64,000 nucleotides of DNA from assembly GCF_009730915.1 (NCBI RefSeq), contig NC_052489.1, positions 31,055,916 to 31,119,915 of the forward strand, read 5' to 3'. The first letter of the stretch is position 1, and each line of letters starts with the position of its first letter. Positions 13,053 to 26,107 of this stretch are shown piece after piece. This DNA comes from Dioscorea cayenensis subsp. rotundata (lineage: Eukaryota; Streptophyta; Magnoliopsida; Dioscoreales; Dioscoreaceae). Under the pieces are notes generated by a model. That model made no database searches and was not told the DNA's origin. It worked only from the letters and a program-made list of their open reading frames with translations. The position numbers were made by a program, and so were the translations under genes.

Positions 13053-14911
13053 ATGGAGATACCACCACGAACGACACTGGTGAGCGACGTCGTCATTGAA
13101 TCCTCATCCTCCGGCAAAGCGACGACAAGAAGTGTCGTGCCGATTCAGTATCCTATGCTGACTGATACCAACTATGGCCTGTGGGCTGTGAAGATGAAGA
13201 TTCTGTTGCGCTCGTTAGGAGTGTGGGGGCGATCGAGGGCATCGGAGTGGTCGAAGAAGAAAAGGACCAAGGTGCTCTAGCAGCAATATCTCAAGCGGTA
13301 CCGGACACTGTGATGATGGCCATCGCGGAGAAGGAAACGGCCAAGGAAGCTTGGGATGCACTCAAGGAGATGCGAGTCGGAGAAGATCGTGTTAAGAAGG
13401 CTCGAGTGCAAGTGTTGAAGAGACAATTTGACAGGATGTACATGGGGGACTCCGAAACTATCATGGAGTTCGCGCAGAAACTCACCACGTTGGTGGGAGA
13501 GATGCGAACACTTGGAGCTGTGGTGGAAGACAATGATATCGTGGAGAAGTTGTTCGCCGCCGTCCCCGACAAGTTTCTCCCAATCGTCGGCACCATTGAA
13601 CAATGGGGAGATATAACAACGATGCCAGTGACGGAGGCCATAGGGCGCTTAAGAGCGTTCGAAGAAACTCTGAAGGGACGGCAACATCATAAAGATGAAG
13701 GCGGGCAGCTGATGTTAACACGTGCTAAATGGGAGGCTTTGTCTATGAAAGATAAGAAGGGCGGCGAAGGCTCCGACAGTGGCATGAAGAAAGGTGGTGG
13801 ACGCGGTAGTGGCCGTGTGTCACGGACTCGGACTTCTCTCCCGATCACTCCGTGCGGCACTTGATCACTTGAGCTTGATCAAGTCAGCCCTTTCGATCCC
13901 TCGGCAAGAAAGTTAACCTTTGGTGGCTAAAATCGAACAATTATGGCTCTTGGGAAGTGTTGTGGGAATGAACTCTTGAATTGCTTGGAAACTTAGTTAG
14001 TTACAAATGAAGACTCCTTGGCTATTTATAGGCCAAGGTTGCCCTAATGGACGGCCGAGATCTATTTGATCCAACGGCCCATAACATCCTTCTAGAGTAT
14101 TCTATATTACTCTATACAAATCCAAGAAATATCTAGGTTTCTCCCTCCTTCCTGGAAGTTTCCTTCTCTTTTCTAGGTTGATGGAGAAGACTCTAGATTA
14201 TCCTACACATACAAGGATAACTCTTCATACATCTAGACTTATCTAGAAGACTCTACTTAGTTTACATGATATTATACATCAAAATACTTAGAAAATATTC
14301 TAAGTTAGGAAGAGAACCTCTCTTCCTCTCGGTCATGACACAATGTCACGCTCCTTGGCGCGCCGTACCGGCTCCCATCGTGCCAGGGCGTGACAAGTGG
14401 TCGCGGCCGAAGTCAAAGCGGTGGGCGCGGTGATGATGCCGAGAGGAAGCCACATCGTAAGTTCGATAAAACCAAAATAAAATGTTTCAACTGTAATGAG
14501 TATGGTCATTTTGCCTCTGAATGCTTAAAGCCAAAGAGAGAAAAAACTCACCTTGTAGAGAAGAACCAAGCTGATGAACCCTCCTTGTTAATGATCGAGA
14601 CATGTAAACTCTTGAAGACAGAGCAACACGTTGGCGACGTAGTGTTGCTCAACGAGGACAATGTTAAGCCCAACCTGGGAGTCGACGGAAAATGTTGTAG
14701 CAAGCTGTGGTACTTAGACACTGGGGCTAGCAATCACATGACTGGGTGTGTAGAGGTGTTCACTGATCTGGACACATCTGTAATGGGCACAGTCAAGTTT
14801 GGTGATGGCTCTGTGGTGGAGATACACGGGCGCGGATCGGTTCTTCTCAAAGGATTGACGGGAAGAACACAAGGTACTGACTGGCGTCTACTACATTCCT
14901 TGTCTTCGTAG
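13053..14911 (+). pseudogene. copia gag-protease, broken and split by an insertion
   Basis: The reading starts at 13053 (MEIPPRTT...). The gag N-terminal motif (YPMLTDTNYGLWAVKMK) is in one frame to about 13225, then continues in another frame to 13817. The coding sequence is interrupted by the insertion at 13818-14395. After it come the zinc knuckle CFNCNEYGHFASEC and the protease active site LDTGASNHMTG near 14715. The frame is lost again near 14880, before the integrase. Not functional as it stands. Confidence 0.88.
13818..14395. mobile_element. Nested 578-bp insertion in copia gag
   Basis: It begins TGTCACGGACTC and ends GGGCGTGACA (7-bp inverted ends TGTCACG). The flanks carry an imperfect 10-bp direct repeat, AGTGGCCGTG (13808-13817) and AGTGGTCGCG (14396-14405). 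A 9-10 bp duplication fits a Mutator-type element. The TG...CA ends and an internal TATTTATAG could instead mean a solo LTR, but no 4-6 bp duplication is seen. No coding capacity. Confidence 0.7.
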
Positions 14912-15039
14912 TAATATAATTAGTCTAGGTCAGCTTGATGAATCTGGGTGTAAGACGGTGCTTGAGGATGGCGGCTGAGCATATATGATCAAGAGAAGAA
15001 TTTCTGTGGCCGGAGTTAAGAAGTCATGGAACCGTTTGT

Positions 15040-17568
15040 ATGTTCTCGAGGCTAAGCGCACGCATCAATCGTCTTTTGACAAAGTATGAAGACAAGGAGT
15101 GGTTGTGGCATGCTCGTTATGGACACATTAACTTCCGTGCACTAAAGAATCTATCTCAGATGAAGATGGTTGAAGGTTTGCCACACATCAAGCATCTTGA
15201 ACAAATCTGTGAAGCATGTTTGGCGGGCAAGCAACACCGCAGCCCATTCCCACATACGTCCACATATCGAGCTGAAAAACCTTTGGAATTAATGCATGCA
15301 GACCTATGTGGTCCAATAAATCCAGCAACACCAGCGGGTAACAGGTATTTTCTACTCGTTGTTGATGATTACTCACGTTTCATGTGGGTAGTTCTGATCA
15401 AAAGCAAAGATGAAGCATTGGAGGCTTTCAAGAAGATCAAGATAAGAACTGAAGTGGAAGTGAATGGTAAGCTGAAGGCCCTACGAACCGATAGAGGAGG
15501 TGAGTTCGTATCAAAAGATTTCAACACATATTGTGAAGAACATGGAGTGAGGTGCTTCCTCACTGCGCCCTACTCCCCTCAGCAAAATGGCGTGGCGGAA
15601 CGGTGTAACCAAACCATCATCGGGACAGCAAGGAGCCTTCTTAAGAACAAGAAGGTGCCCGAGAAGTTTTGGGGTGAAGCAGTGTCGACAGCGACCTATC
15701 TCCTAAACCGAGCGCCAACACGAAGCATGGAAGCCAAGACCCCATACGAAGCATGGTACCGAAGGAAGCCAAAAGTGCATCATCTACGTGTTTTTGGATG
15801 TGTCGCCCATATCAAGGTAACAACTCCAAATCTTAGGAAACTTGAAGATAAAAGTGTTACTGTGGTGTTTATAGGTTATGATCCTAGTTCAAAAGCCTAC
15901 CGATTCTATAACCCGAGTACTGGAAAACTAATGGTGAGTCGTGACGCGGTCTTTGATGAAGGAAGGGAGTGGAGTTGGAACGACACAATAGAAGAGAAAG
16001 TTAATAAGCCAAGTGGTATGTTCACTGTGGAGCTTGATGCAACTCCTGTGACAAGTCCTGGAGTGGAAAGTAATGAAGAGGGTAAAGATACAGATACACC
16101 AACACACATGCATAATGAAGCAACAATTGGTGCCGCATCACCAGTGACGACATCATTGGAACCACCAACAGCAACGGCGGTGTCTTCAACGGCAACTCGG
16201 GCTGCGGCAGAAGGCGTAGAGTGGGCATCACCGCCGAGCAATAATTCATCATTCTCAGATGGAGTGCAACAACGCTATCGCACAATGAAGAACCTCTATG
16301 AAACCACCGACGTGCATGAGCTGGAGTACTCCGATTTGTGCCTATTGTCCTCCAAGGAACCTGCGAATCATGAAGAGGCCTTGAAGGAAGAGTGTTGGAA
16401 GAAAGCCATGAATGATGAAATCAAGTCCATCAAAGAGAATAAGACTTGGGAGTTGGCTCAGTTGCCTGCAGGTCACAAATCCATTGGGCTCAAATGGGTT
16501 TTTAAGGTGAAGAAAGATTCAGAAGGTAATGTGGTGAAACACAAAGCTCGGCTTGTCGCTAAAGGCTATGTACAAAGGCAAGGAATTGATTTCGAGGAAG
16601 TGTTTGCACCGGTGGCGCGCCTAGAAACAGTGAGGTTGCTCATTGCAATGGCAGCTCATGGAAGTTGGGAGGTGCATCATATGGATGTCAAGTCGGCATT
16701 CTTAAATGGTGAGCTAAGCGAAGATGTATATGTATCACAACCTCCAGGTTTTGTTGACAATCTCAGGCCGCAGTTAGTACTAAAACTAAAGAAGGCACTC
16801 TATGGTCTACGGCAAGCACCTCGAGCATGGAACTACAAGCTGGACAAGAGTCTAGTTTCTCTTGGTTTTGAGAGGAGTCCACTTGAGCATGCAGTGTACA
16901 AGAAGGAGCATGATGGCTCAGTGCTATTGGTGGGAGTATATGTTGATGACTTAATTATTACAGGTTCAATAGTGAGCGCCATTATTGAATTCAAGAATCA
17001 AATGAAGAAATTATTCAGCATGAGTGATCTTGGATTGCTGAGCTACTATTTGGGCATTGAAGTCAAACAATCATCTCATGGTGTGTCTTTGTGCCAAGCT
17101 GGGTATGCAACAAAGATTGTTGAACAATCAGGTATGAAAGGTTGTAATCCTTGCCAAACACCCATAGAGAACCGACTTAAATTAAGCAAGAAGAGTGAAG
17201 ATCCTACTGTAGACACAACAATGTATAGGAGCATTGTAGGGAGCCTACTATATTTGATTAACACAAGACCGGATATTGCCTACGCTGTCGGGATTGTGAG
17301 CAGATTCATGGAATCACCCACAACTCAACACTTGGCTGTTGTAAAGCATATTTTGAGGTATGTAAGTGGGACTTTAAATTTTGGTTGTTATTATGAGAAA
17401 AAGGGCAGCTTAGAGCCAAAGCTAGTTGGCTATTGCGATAGCGATTTAGCGGGTGATGTTGATGACCGCAAAAGCACAACGGGTACTGTTTTCTTCCTTG
17501 GTTCAAATTTGATCACATGGTCGTCACAGAAGCAAAAGATTGTGGCACTTTCATCTTGTGAGAGCTGA
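15040..17568 (+). pseudogene. copia integrase-reverse transcriptase
   Basis: A long open frame carrying, in order, the GAG-pre-integrase histidine region (HARYGHINF), integrase with the D-D-E residues ([24 protein letters not shown]), a linker, and RT with the [16 protein letters not shown] and YVDD motifs. The RNase H start ([10 protein letters not shown]) follows. The frame stops at 17568 after LSSCES, at a small frameshift. No ATG directly precedes the frame; it was part of the gag-pol polyprotein. Confidence 0.9.
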
Positions 17569-17604
17569 ATATATTATGGCAACGACAGTACGCATGCCGA
17601 GTAT

Positions 17605-17910
17605 ATGGCTTTGCTCAGCTTGATGGCAGACTTACTAAAGAAGGAACCAGAGAAAGTTGAGTTGAAAATTGATAACAAATCAGCTATATCATTGTGCAAG
17701 AATCCTGTCCATCATGAGAGGAGCAAACACATTGACACAAGATATCATTTTATCCGAGAGTGTGTGGAGGCAGGAAAAATTGAAGTGCAATACGTTAGCT
17801 CGGAGGAGCAGCGTGCAGATGTGCTAACAAAGGCTCTTGGGCGTGTCAAGTTCCTTGAGATGCGACAGAAGCTTGGCGTGAGAGATGTGAAGGCACAACA
17901 ACAAGATTAA
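17605..17910 (+). pseudogene. copia RNase H, C-terminal part
   Basis: Continuation of RNase H in another frame (IDNKSAISLCKNP, RSKHIDTRYHFIRE, DVLTKAL), ending at the stop just before the purine tract and 3' LTR. Separated from the RT frame by small indels around 17567-17610. Confidence 0.85.
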
Positions 17911-17920
17911 GGAGGTGATT

Positions 17921-18257
17921 TGTTAGAGTTAATCCAGTTGTTTGTTTGTTTGTTTCCACGTTACATTTGTGTCCATGTTTGTATGGGGTTGTAGTGGAGT
18001 CATGTGTAGAATTACGTCACATTAGATGGCTCGTGATTCGGTTAGAGAACGTGTTAGTTCATGTTGTGGTTGTTATGTTTGTGTGCGTGAGTTTAGGCCA
18101 CAATACACTTGGTCAGTGGGATGAAGTGGATCGTGGCGGTTGAGTCGAGACAAGATGTTGACCCACATGTTATATAATCTTAGAGTTTGTTTTTGATAAA
18201 AACATAATAGAAAAGAGGAAAAGTTTTTTTTCCAGATTATTCAGTTTTGCTCTAACA
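17921..18257 (+). repeat. 3' LTR of the copia element
   Basis: 337 bp, aligned end to end with the 5' LTR. Followed by the GATCC target duplication, then 14 bases, then the N gap. Confidence 0.95.
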
Positions 18258-18276
18258 GATCCATCTTTTTGAAAGA

Positions 18277-19276
18277 NNNNNNNNNNNNNNNNNNNNNNNN
18301 NNNNNNNNNNNNNNNNNNNNNNNNNNNNNNNNNNNNNNNNNNNNNNNNNNNNNNNNNNNNNNNNNNNNNNNNNNNNNNNNNNNNNNNNNNNNNNNNNNNN
18401 NNNNNNNNNNNNNNNNNNNNNNNNNNNNNNNNNNNNNNNNNNNNNNNNNNNNNNNNNNNNNNNNNNNNNNNNNNNNNNNNNNNNNNNNNNNNNNNNNNNN
18501 NNNNNNNNNNNNNNNNNNNNNNNNNNNNNNNNNNNNNNNNNNNNNNNNNNNNNNNNNNNNNNNNNNNNNNNNNNNNNNNNNNNNNNNNNNNNNNNNNNNN
18601 NNNNNNNNNNNNNNNNNNNNNNNNNNNNNNNNNNNNNNNNNNNNNNNNNNNNNNNNNNNNNNNNNNNNNNNNNNNNNNNNNNNNNNNNNNNNNNNNNNNN
18701 NNNNNNNNNNNNNNNNNNNNNNNNNNNNNNNNNNNNNNNNNNNNNNNNNNNNNNNNNNNNNNNNNNNNNNNNNNNNNNNNNNNNNNNNNNNNNNNNNNNN
18801 NNNNNNNNNNNNNNNNNNNNNNNNNNNNNNNNNNNNNNNNNNNNNNNNNNNNNNNNNNNNNNNNNNNNNNNNNNNNNNNNNNNNNNNNNNNNNNNNNNNN
18901 NNNNNNNNNNNNNNNNNNNNNNNNNNNNNNNNNNNNNNNNNNNNNNNNNNNNNNNNNNNNNNNNNNNNNNNNNNNNNNNNNNNNNNNNNNNNNNNNNNNN
19001 NNNNNNNNNNNNNNNNNNNNNNNNNNNNNNNNNNNNNNNNNNNNNNNNNNNNNNNNNNNNNNNNNNNNNNNNNNNNNNNNNNNNNNNNNNNNNNNNNNNN
19101 NNNNNNNNNNNNNNNNNNNNNNNNNNNNNNNNNNNNNNNNNNNNNNNNNNNNNNNNNNNNNNNNNNNNNNNNNNNNNNNNNNNNNNNNNNNNNNNNNNNN
19201 NNNNNNNNNNNNNNNNNNNNNNNNNNNNNNNNNNNNNNNNNNNNNNNNNNNNNNNNNNNNNNNNNNNNNNNNNNNN
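18277..19276. other. Assembly gap of 1000 N
   Basis: Exactly 1000 N, a conventional placeholder for a gap of unknown length, 20 bp after the copia 3' LTR. ORFs crossing it are meaningless. Confidence 0.99.
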
Positions 19277-19838
19277 CAATCACTGACTAAAGAGCTATGA
19301 TGGAGGGCCCCACTTTTTAATTTCTGGATAGAAAGCGACAGAACGCTTCCAAACCCTAATTCCTTTTCTCTGGCTCATGATTTGATGCACCCGTGGAAAC
19401 CATGCGAAGAAGAAGAAGATGAAGAAGATGTCGGCTCGCAAATCCTACCTGTTTATTATTGAAATTGACTTTCTTGGGGAATGATACTAGAGGAAAATTG
19501 ACATATTAAGAATGCGGGCGAGCTGTGAGACACGGTGGTGAAGAGAATTCCGGAGGTGACTTTTTCTTAGAACTCAGAAGCTCTTATCTTTGCTAGATTC
19601 ATCACATTGATCATTTTAAGCTTCATTATTGCAAAACACATATCTACTTTCAAAAATGGTAATTCTTACTTATTTTCACTTAAATAATACTAGTGTAGTG
19701 TATGATCATTTCCTCTTTTTTGAGGTGAACAATGTGTTGTTGTTCATCTTATACAAATTGTTTGAATGAATATCTGAGAGCATTAGACTTAAGCAGTCAA
19801 GTATGTTGTAGGATGCGTATGGCCTTGTAACTAACATG
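19277..19838. other. Intergenic, downstream of ABCB-A
   Basis: Non-coding. It contains the 3' UTR region of the minus-strand ABCB-A gene. No other gene or repeat recognised. Confidence 0.5.
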
Positions 19839-22800
19839 CTAACTTGAAGGCTTTGAGTGTAATGCTACTAATGAGGCATAAACCCCGTCTTTAATGCTAA
19901 TCAAAGTTTCATGCCTTCCCTTCTCTACAATCTTCCCATTCTTCACAACCCCAATCAAATCTGCTCCCTTAATTGTGGATAACCTGTGGGCAACTACCAC
20001 TGTTGTCCGATCCACCATCACACGGTCCAATGCATCTTGAACCACCCTCTCAGATTCAGCATCAAGTGCACTCGTAGCCTCATCAAGAAGTAAGATCTTT
20101 GGGTTCTTCACTATTGCTCGTGCAATCGCTACCCTCTGCTTTTGCCCACCAGAGAGCTGTGTGCCTCTCTCTCCAACCAGAGTGTCATAGCCCTGCATTT
20201 TCCCAAGTTACAAAGAAAGGTGATGAGCTTTCCTAACATCCATAGATTGTAAATGATAGGGTTTTGCTGTATCAATCAGTTTATGTGGTGTGACCTATTG
20301 GACTTTGGCCCATTGATTGATTCATAAGAGTTTGAAAAGCAATGCCTCTCTAATTCTTGGTGAATGTTTAGATGTAAGAGCAATGAATTGGAATTTTGCA
20401 TAAATCTAAATACTAGCAAAATTGAAAAGAATCAAATCATCAGGAAAACATAAAAAATGCGTCATTATCTATCAGTTAGTTTGTGTTTTCATATAATCAG
20501 TTGGGAGCTATCAATGCAGGATATATATGAATGTCTGTATTAGAATTCCTAATAAAGACCTCCCAAAAAATTTAGAAGCATTAATAATTACAAGATACTT
20601 CAGGTCTAGAGGGTTGCTGTTGTCTTTGCTATGAGCATGATAAATACTATTTCTGATGAGAAAATTGCAAACTGTTTGGAAAAGTTGAGCACTCAGTTTA
20701 ATGATCTCCCAACAATTATTATGATTTGGTATAGAACCTATGGTGGTAATCTAACCTGAAGTAACCCACTTATGAAGCTGTGGGCATTTGCCAGTTTTGC
20801 AGCGGATAATATCTCTTCCTCTGTTGCTCTTCCCTCTTTTCCATAAGCTATGTTGGATCGAATTGTCTCATTGAATAGGGCAGGTTCTTGACCCACTAGC
20901 CCCATCTGCTGTCTCAACCATCTTATCTGAAATTGCTGTATCTCTATCCCATCTAACAATATCTGCCCTGATTCAGGGTCATAAAATCTTTGTAGCAATG
21001 ATATTGCTGTAGATTTGCCACTCCCGCTTTCCCCAACCAGAGCCACAGTCTGATACAAAGAATAAAAGATTATTATTAATTGCCAAAGCCCATGATTGCC
21101 TGTATTAGAACTTAGAAGGTCAATAACCTTTCTGGTATGGTACCTTTCCAGACTGAATTGCCAAGCAGAAGTCCTGGAATATCTGGACATCTGGCCTTGT
21201 AGGATACCTGAAATTTACGTGACGAAACTCAATGTTTCCACTTAGTTCTGCTTCTGTCAGACCAGATTCATCACTTGGATCTATCTTAGATGTCCGGTCG
21301 AGAACTGCAAATATTGAGGCTACTGCAGTTTTGGCTTTGTTAGAATCTGGCACTAGGGAGCTTGACTGAGACATTCCTGTGGCTCCCATAGCAAGAGCTA
21401 AGAAAACCTGAAATGAATATTGGAACAGGAAATTAATTTTCACTTGAATGTGATTGTTTGTGGTCAATCTTGATGAAGTCCTTTCTAGTTAGTGGCAACT
21501 CTATGTAGTGTCTTAAAAAAGAAAATACATTTAGAAGATGGGCGTGAGTGTATCAGTTTGCATTTGCTCAGTTTGAATATTTGCAATTATTAACCCTTTC
21601 ATCTAGTTCAATAGTATTCCTTAATTGTATATGAAATTATAAACAGGAAAAACTGAATAGTGTACATACTTGGAAAACCTTGGAAAATGTCATCTTTCCG
21701 TCCTGAACTAACCGAGCACCAGCATAAAAACCAGCTGCATTTACACCAAAAAACAAAATGGTGGAAACACCAAACCCAAGGCCACTAATAAGTCCTTGCC
21801 TAACCCCTGCCTTCATAGGGCCCTCACATTTATTCTTGTACAGTTCCATCACCTTATCTTCAGCTGAAAATGAAGCTACTGTTCTAATACTTCCAATGGC
21901 ATCATTAGCTACTTGACTTGCCTCCTCATACATCACCTGCAGCAGTAAATATAATAAGACATGCTTTTGTGTATAATGTAATCATGCGGCATTTGTTAAT
22001 ATGATGCTTCAACTAGATATCAATCACGTTAGGCATCACTTCATATCTGATTAGAAGTTCTGTACATAGAAGGTGCAACCGTTACGGTATTGCATAATGA
22101 GTTTATAAACGCTTGTACAAGTTGAAGGTTTTGAGATTATTTGTCCCTGTAACTGAATATTTTTGCACTTGACTGCACCTAGGAATACTGATATTAGCCT
22201 CTCAACCTTTCTTTGGAATATTGATGTTAGTCTTCCATTAATCTACAATCTTACTTTTTTTTTTATTCAATCTTTCTACATCACAGAGTTCTATTCAATT
22301 CATTTAGTCAAGTTTTTCAAGAGCCCCACTATACACTTAAACTATTTATAGTGAGTGTTCCCTATTAAGCTCGAAGTAATGTAAGACAGTATTAATTATT
22401 GACTATAAATTCATAGTTCAAAGTTCTGTTGCCAAACCTTTGCATCTGCACTAAATCCTTGTAAGAACTTCATCTGTAGCCATCCATTCAGTCCCATGAG
22501 AGGTATCAAAGCCAAGACGATTAGAGAGAGTTCCCAACTAGCTATGAAGGCTATTACCAATGCTGCGACTATAGTTGCCATATTCTGGACGGCGAGGGCT
22601 AAAGCATCACCAACTAAACCCCTGACCATGGTTGCATCAGCTGAAAGTCGAGCCCCAATTGCTCCGCTAGAATTCTCAGCTTCATCAAACCACCCTACCT
22701 CCATGTTCACCACCTTCTCAAATGTCCGCTGCCTAATCCTTCTTATCAATTTTGACCCAGCTACACCAAAGAAGTAGGACTTCCCTAAATTTCCCAATAA

Positions 22801-25800
22801 CAAGACAATGCCGCTAAGCAAGAAGATTATTGACCAGAGCCGAGAGTCTTTCCGAAGCTTTGGTGCCGGTTCAAAGAATATCCTAATTATGTTGGATAAC
22901 AGTACTCCAAAGAAAGGTTGAGAGGCTCCAGTAAGGATTGCAGCAATGGCACCAAGCAAAACGTGTGGCAACTCAGGCTTGTTGAGAGAAGCAAGACGAC
23001 GGAGGGGTACTTCCCTAGGCTTGTGAGATTCCTCTGCGACCTCATGGTCTGGTTCCTCTACTTCATTCCTTTGAACCTCAAGTCCATTGGGCAGCTGAAA
23101 TGATAACGAGTATGAGACACGCTTGCTGCCTTCTCCAACTGATCCTTGGCTTATGGATTGGCTGAATGATGATGCTTTTGTACTCGTTTGCCTCAGTACT
23201 TGGGACGTATTACGACTCAATTGCCTGACTACTTCCTGCACTAACTCTGACCTATCACTGCTTGCATCTTTGCTAGCACATTCTTCATCGTCATGGTTGT
23301 TTTCCTGCATTTTTCATGAGCTGGGAATAAGCTCCATTAGGATTTGTCAGCAGCTCGCCATGTGAACCTGATTGATTTTAGGAAATTTAATGAGATGGGT
23401 AAGAAATTGTATCTGGGACCTAGTTTGTGCATGCAAATGCTTTAGTTGGAATGTGCTAGATTAGTAGAGGACAATGCAGGGTTTTCTTCTGTTGAAGTAA
23501 TAAATTTACCTTTCTCTACAATCGAACCTCGATGTATCACAGCAATCAGATCAGCATTCCTTATAGTACTGAGGCGATGGGCGACTGTTACAGTTGTTCT
23601 ATTTGCCATGACTCTATCTAGTGCCTCTTGTACAATCCTCTCTGATTCTGTATCCAAAGCACTTGTAGCCTCATCTAGAAGTAGTACTCTTGGATCTTTC
23701 AGAATGGCCCTGGCGATTGCTATTCTTTGTTTCTGACCTCCTGACAACTGTGTTCCATGCTCACCCACCATGGTATCAATTCCCTGAATAAAACAAGGTG
23801 ATGCAATCATTTAATAAGGTATTGTCAACAATCTTTCATGCATATTAGTGTTACTCAATATAACAAAATTACTGTGGTTGCTGTTATATTGTTAGAAAGG
23901 TAAGGGAGTTCTAACCCGGGGCAACTTGTCTATGAACTTCAATGCATTAGCAAGCTGAGCAGCGGCTCTGATTTCTTCAGTACTGGCACCATCCTTGCCA
24001 TATGCTATGTTATCCCTGATGCTAGAGGCAAACAGCACTGGTTCTTGACTAACAAGCCCAATTTTTCCTCTGATCCATCTCAATTGAAGCTCTTTCAGGT
24101 TAACACCATCTATAAGAACTTCTCCTGCTTGAGGGTCGTAGAACCTCTCTATCAGACTGATCACCGTTGATTTTCCACTCCCACTCCCTCCTACCAGAGC
24201 CACACTTGTGCCATTTTGGATGAACAACGAGAATCCGCTGAATATCGGTTCATCAGGCCTGGATGGATAGCTGAAAAAAACATCCCTTAATTCAATGTCC
24301 CCGCTGATGTCATCGAGCTTCTTTCCTGTTAGATCGTAAGCATCGATCTCTGGTTTTCTGTTGATGGCCTCAAACATCTTATAAGCAGCAGCTCGTCCTG
24401 CTGCAAATGCATTTATGCATGGCGATGCTTGGCCTAAGGACCTGCATTAATATGCAATGAGCTCTTCCTTATATATCTAATTATTTTTGCAAATGCCAGA
24501 TGTAGAGAGTCAAGCAGAGATGTATATAATTACATACAAGTGTTTCTTATGAAATTTTATATAGCAGAGTATGGATTTGCAACTTACATGGAGCTCCCCA
24601 GGATCGCCATTATGACGTTGATTATGCCACCACCTTTGTAACCTTTATGAATTATCAATCTGGCACCATACCATACACCGAAAGCATACCCGCAGGACAA
24701 GATGAACATGACCATGCCAAGCCCTAATCCCATAGCCAAACCCTCATGAATGCTCGACCTGCATGCTCTCGTTAGTGACTTTGAGTATTTGTTCATTGAC
24801 TGTTGCTCGCCAGTGAACGATGCCACCTATTTTATATGTATGCGTGCACCACATCACCGTGTTAGATATGAAAGATACCTTACTAACTAGTTTCAAGCAA
24901 TGGCTTTGATTGCTTTAGCATAGGCTTTATCCAAATCAAGCATTAGTGGAGTGACTAACTTACTGTTCTAATGGAACCCACTGTTTGCTCTACTACAACG
25001 GCTGCTTCAGCATAGGCTTTGATCGCTTTAGATGACATCTTGGCGATGATGAGAGATGTGACTGCACCAGCAAACACAAGCGGCGGGATTATGCTCAGGA
25101 GAACAAGAGTTAGAAGCCAACCTTGCGCAAATGCCACCACAAAGCCTCCAAGAAATGTTGATACTAGCTGTATGAACTTTCCCACCTGCACATACATTAT
25201 TCACACATGCATGCATATATTGATCAAGCTTCCTTTGAAATTTTCTGATAAAATAACTTTTGGTGTGCGTGTGTCCATGCATATATATATGTGTGTGTGT
25301 GTTCAAGTTCAAGATGCACTCAGTACCTTCTCACCCATTGCATCTTGAATGAGAACTGTGTCACCTGACATCCTCCCAACAACTTCCCCCGTGTTTGTTT
25401 CTTTGTCAAAAAAACCAATTTCTTGGCGTAATATGGTCTTCAAGTACAAATTTCTGATCCTTGCGGCCTGTCTTTCACCGGTAACCATCCAGCATGCCAC
25501 TTCTGATAACATTAACATATTGAAACTTGTAATGAAATCCATTGATGGTGTTCCTGGACTTGTAATCACAACAAGGGAAAATGAAACGTTAGTACTTACG
25601 CAAGAATGAGGCCACCCCTGCTGCCACTCCCAAATAGATGAACCGAACTGCCACCTGAATCAATCAATGCATGAGCATCTTTGGTAAAGGGAAATGAAAA
25701 AGAGGAACACATGAACCTCAAACTAGTACACAAACCTTGGAGACTTCATGAACTACATTGCGGTTGCCCACTGTTCCACTTAGAGCATTGATGACATCTC

Positions 25801-26107
25801 CCAAGAGAACAGTGAGCAGAGGCATTGATGCGCCGTTACCCATAGCTCCAATCGTTCCCACAATCATCATAAGGACGTCCTTGGAGTCTGCAAATGTGAA
25901 CAACTTGCTGAATGGAACAGACTGGTTGTTCTTCTCATCTTGTTTTCCCCTACTCTTCTTCTCTTGTTTCTCTCCTGCATTTTCTCCTTCATGGTTGCTT
26001 GAAGGTGCTTCCATGGTTGTGCTTGTATCGAAATATGATTCACTATCTTTGGACATATTACCTACTAACAAGCCTGCACCTTCCTTCTCACCGCGAGCTC
26101 CTGTCAT
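19839..26107 (-). pseudogene. ABCB-A: full-size ABCB (MDR/P-glycoprotein) transporter with a one-base frameshift
   Basis: Twelve exons: 26107-25736, 25654-25600, 25502-25327, 25185-24964, 24826-24588, 24441-23916, 23783-23510, 23367-22438, 21936-21670, 21407-21144, 21049-20756 and 20192-19839, all GT-AG. Order is TMD1-NBD1-linker-TMD2-NBD2. NBD1 has Walker [10 protein letters not shown], signature LSGGQKQR, Walker B VLLLDEAT and the H-loop AHRLST; NBD2 has [17 protein letters not shown] and ILLLDEAT. About 1323 aa would result, but the exons sum to 3973 nt, one too many. The extra base is in a run of five A (T on the plus strand, 23310-23314) early in exon 8, after which the frame stops within ten codons. 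Everything else is intact, so a sequencing error is as likely as a real mutation. Related to plant ABCB4/ABCB11-type auxin and alkaloid carriers of the plasma membrane; substrate unknown. Paralogue of ABCB-B. Confidence 0.85.

Larger units (their letters stand above)
12688..18257 (+). mobile_element. Ty1/copia LTR retrotransposon, defective
   Basis: A 5570-bp element bounded by LTRs 12688-13022 (335 bp) and 17921-18257 (337 bp), each TGTTAGAG...TCTAACA, with target duplication GATCC at 12683-12687 and 18258-18262. A primer-binding site TGGTCTCAGAGC (13025-13036, one mismatch to the initiator Met tRNA complement) and a purine tract AAGGAGGTGA before the 3' LTR are present. The LTRs differ at roughly a dozen positions by eye, so insertion is fairly recent. 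Gag, protease, integrase, RT and RNase H are all recognisable in copia order, but the frame is broken in at least four places and gag is split by a nested insertion. It lies upstream of SDR3. Confidence 0.95.

Noticed and set aside
18170-19300. Long ORFs made of unknown residues
   Set aside because: They run through the 1000-N gap and have no content.
22496-23103. Plus-strand ORFs inside ABCB-A
   Set aside because: Shadows of the well-supported minus-strand exons.
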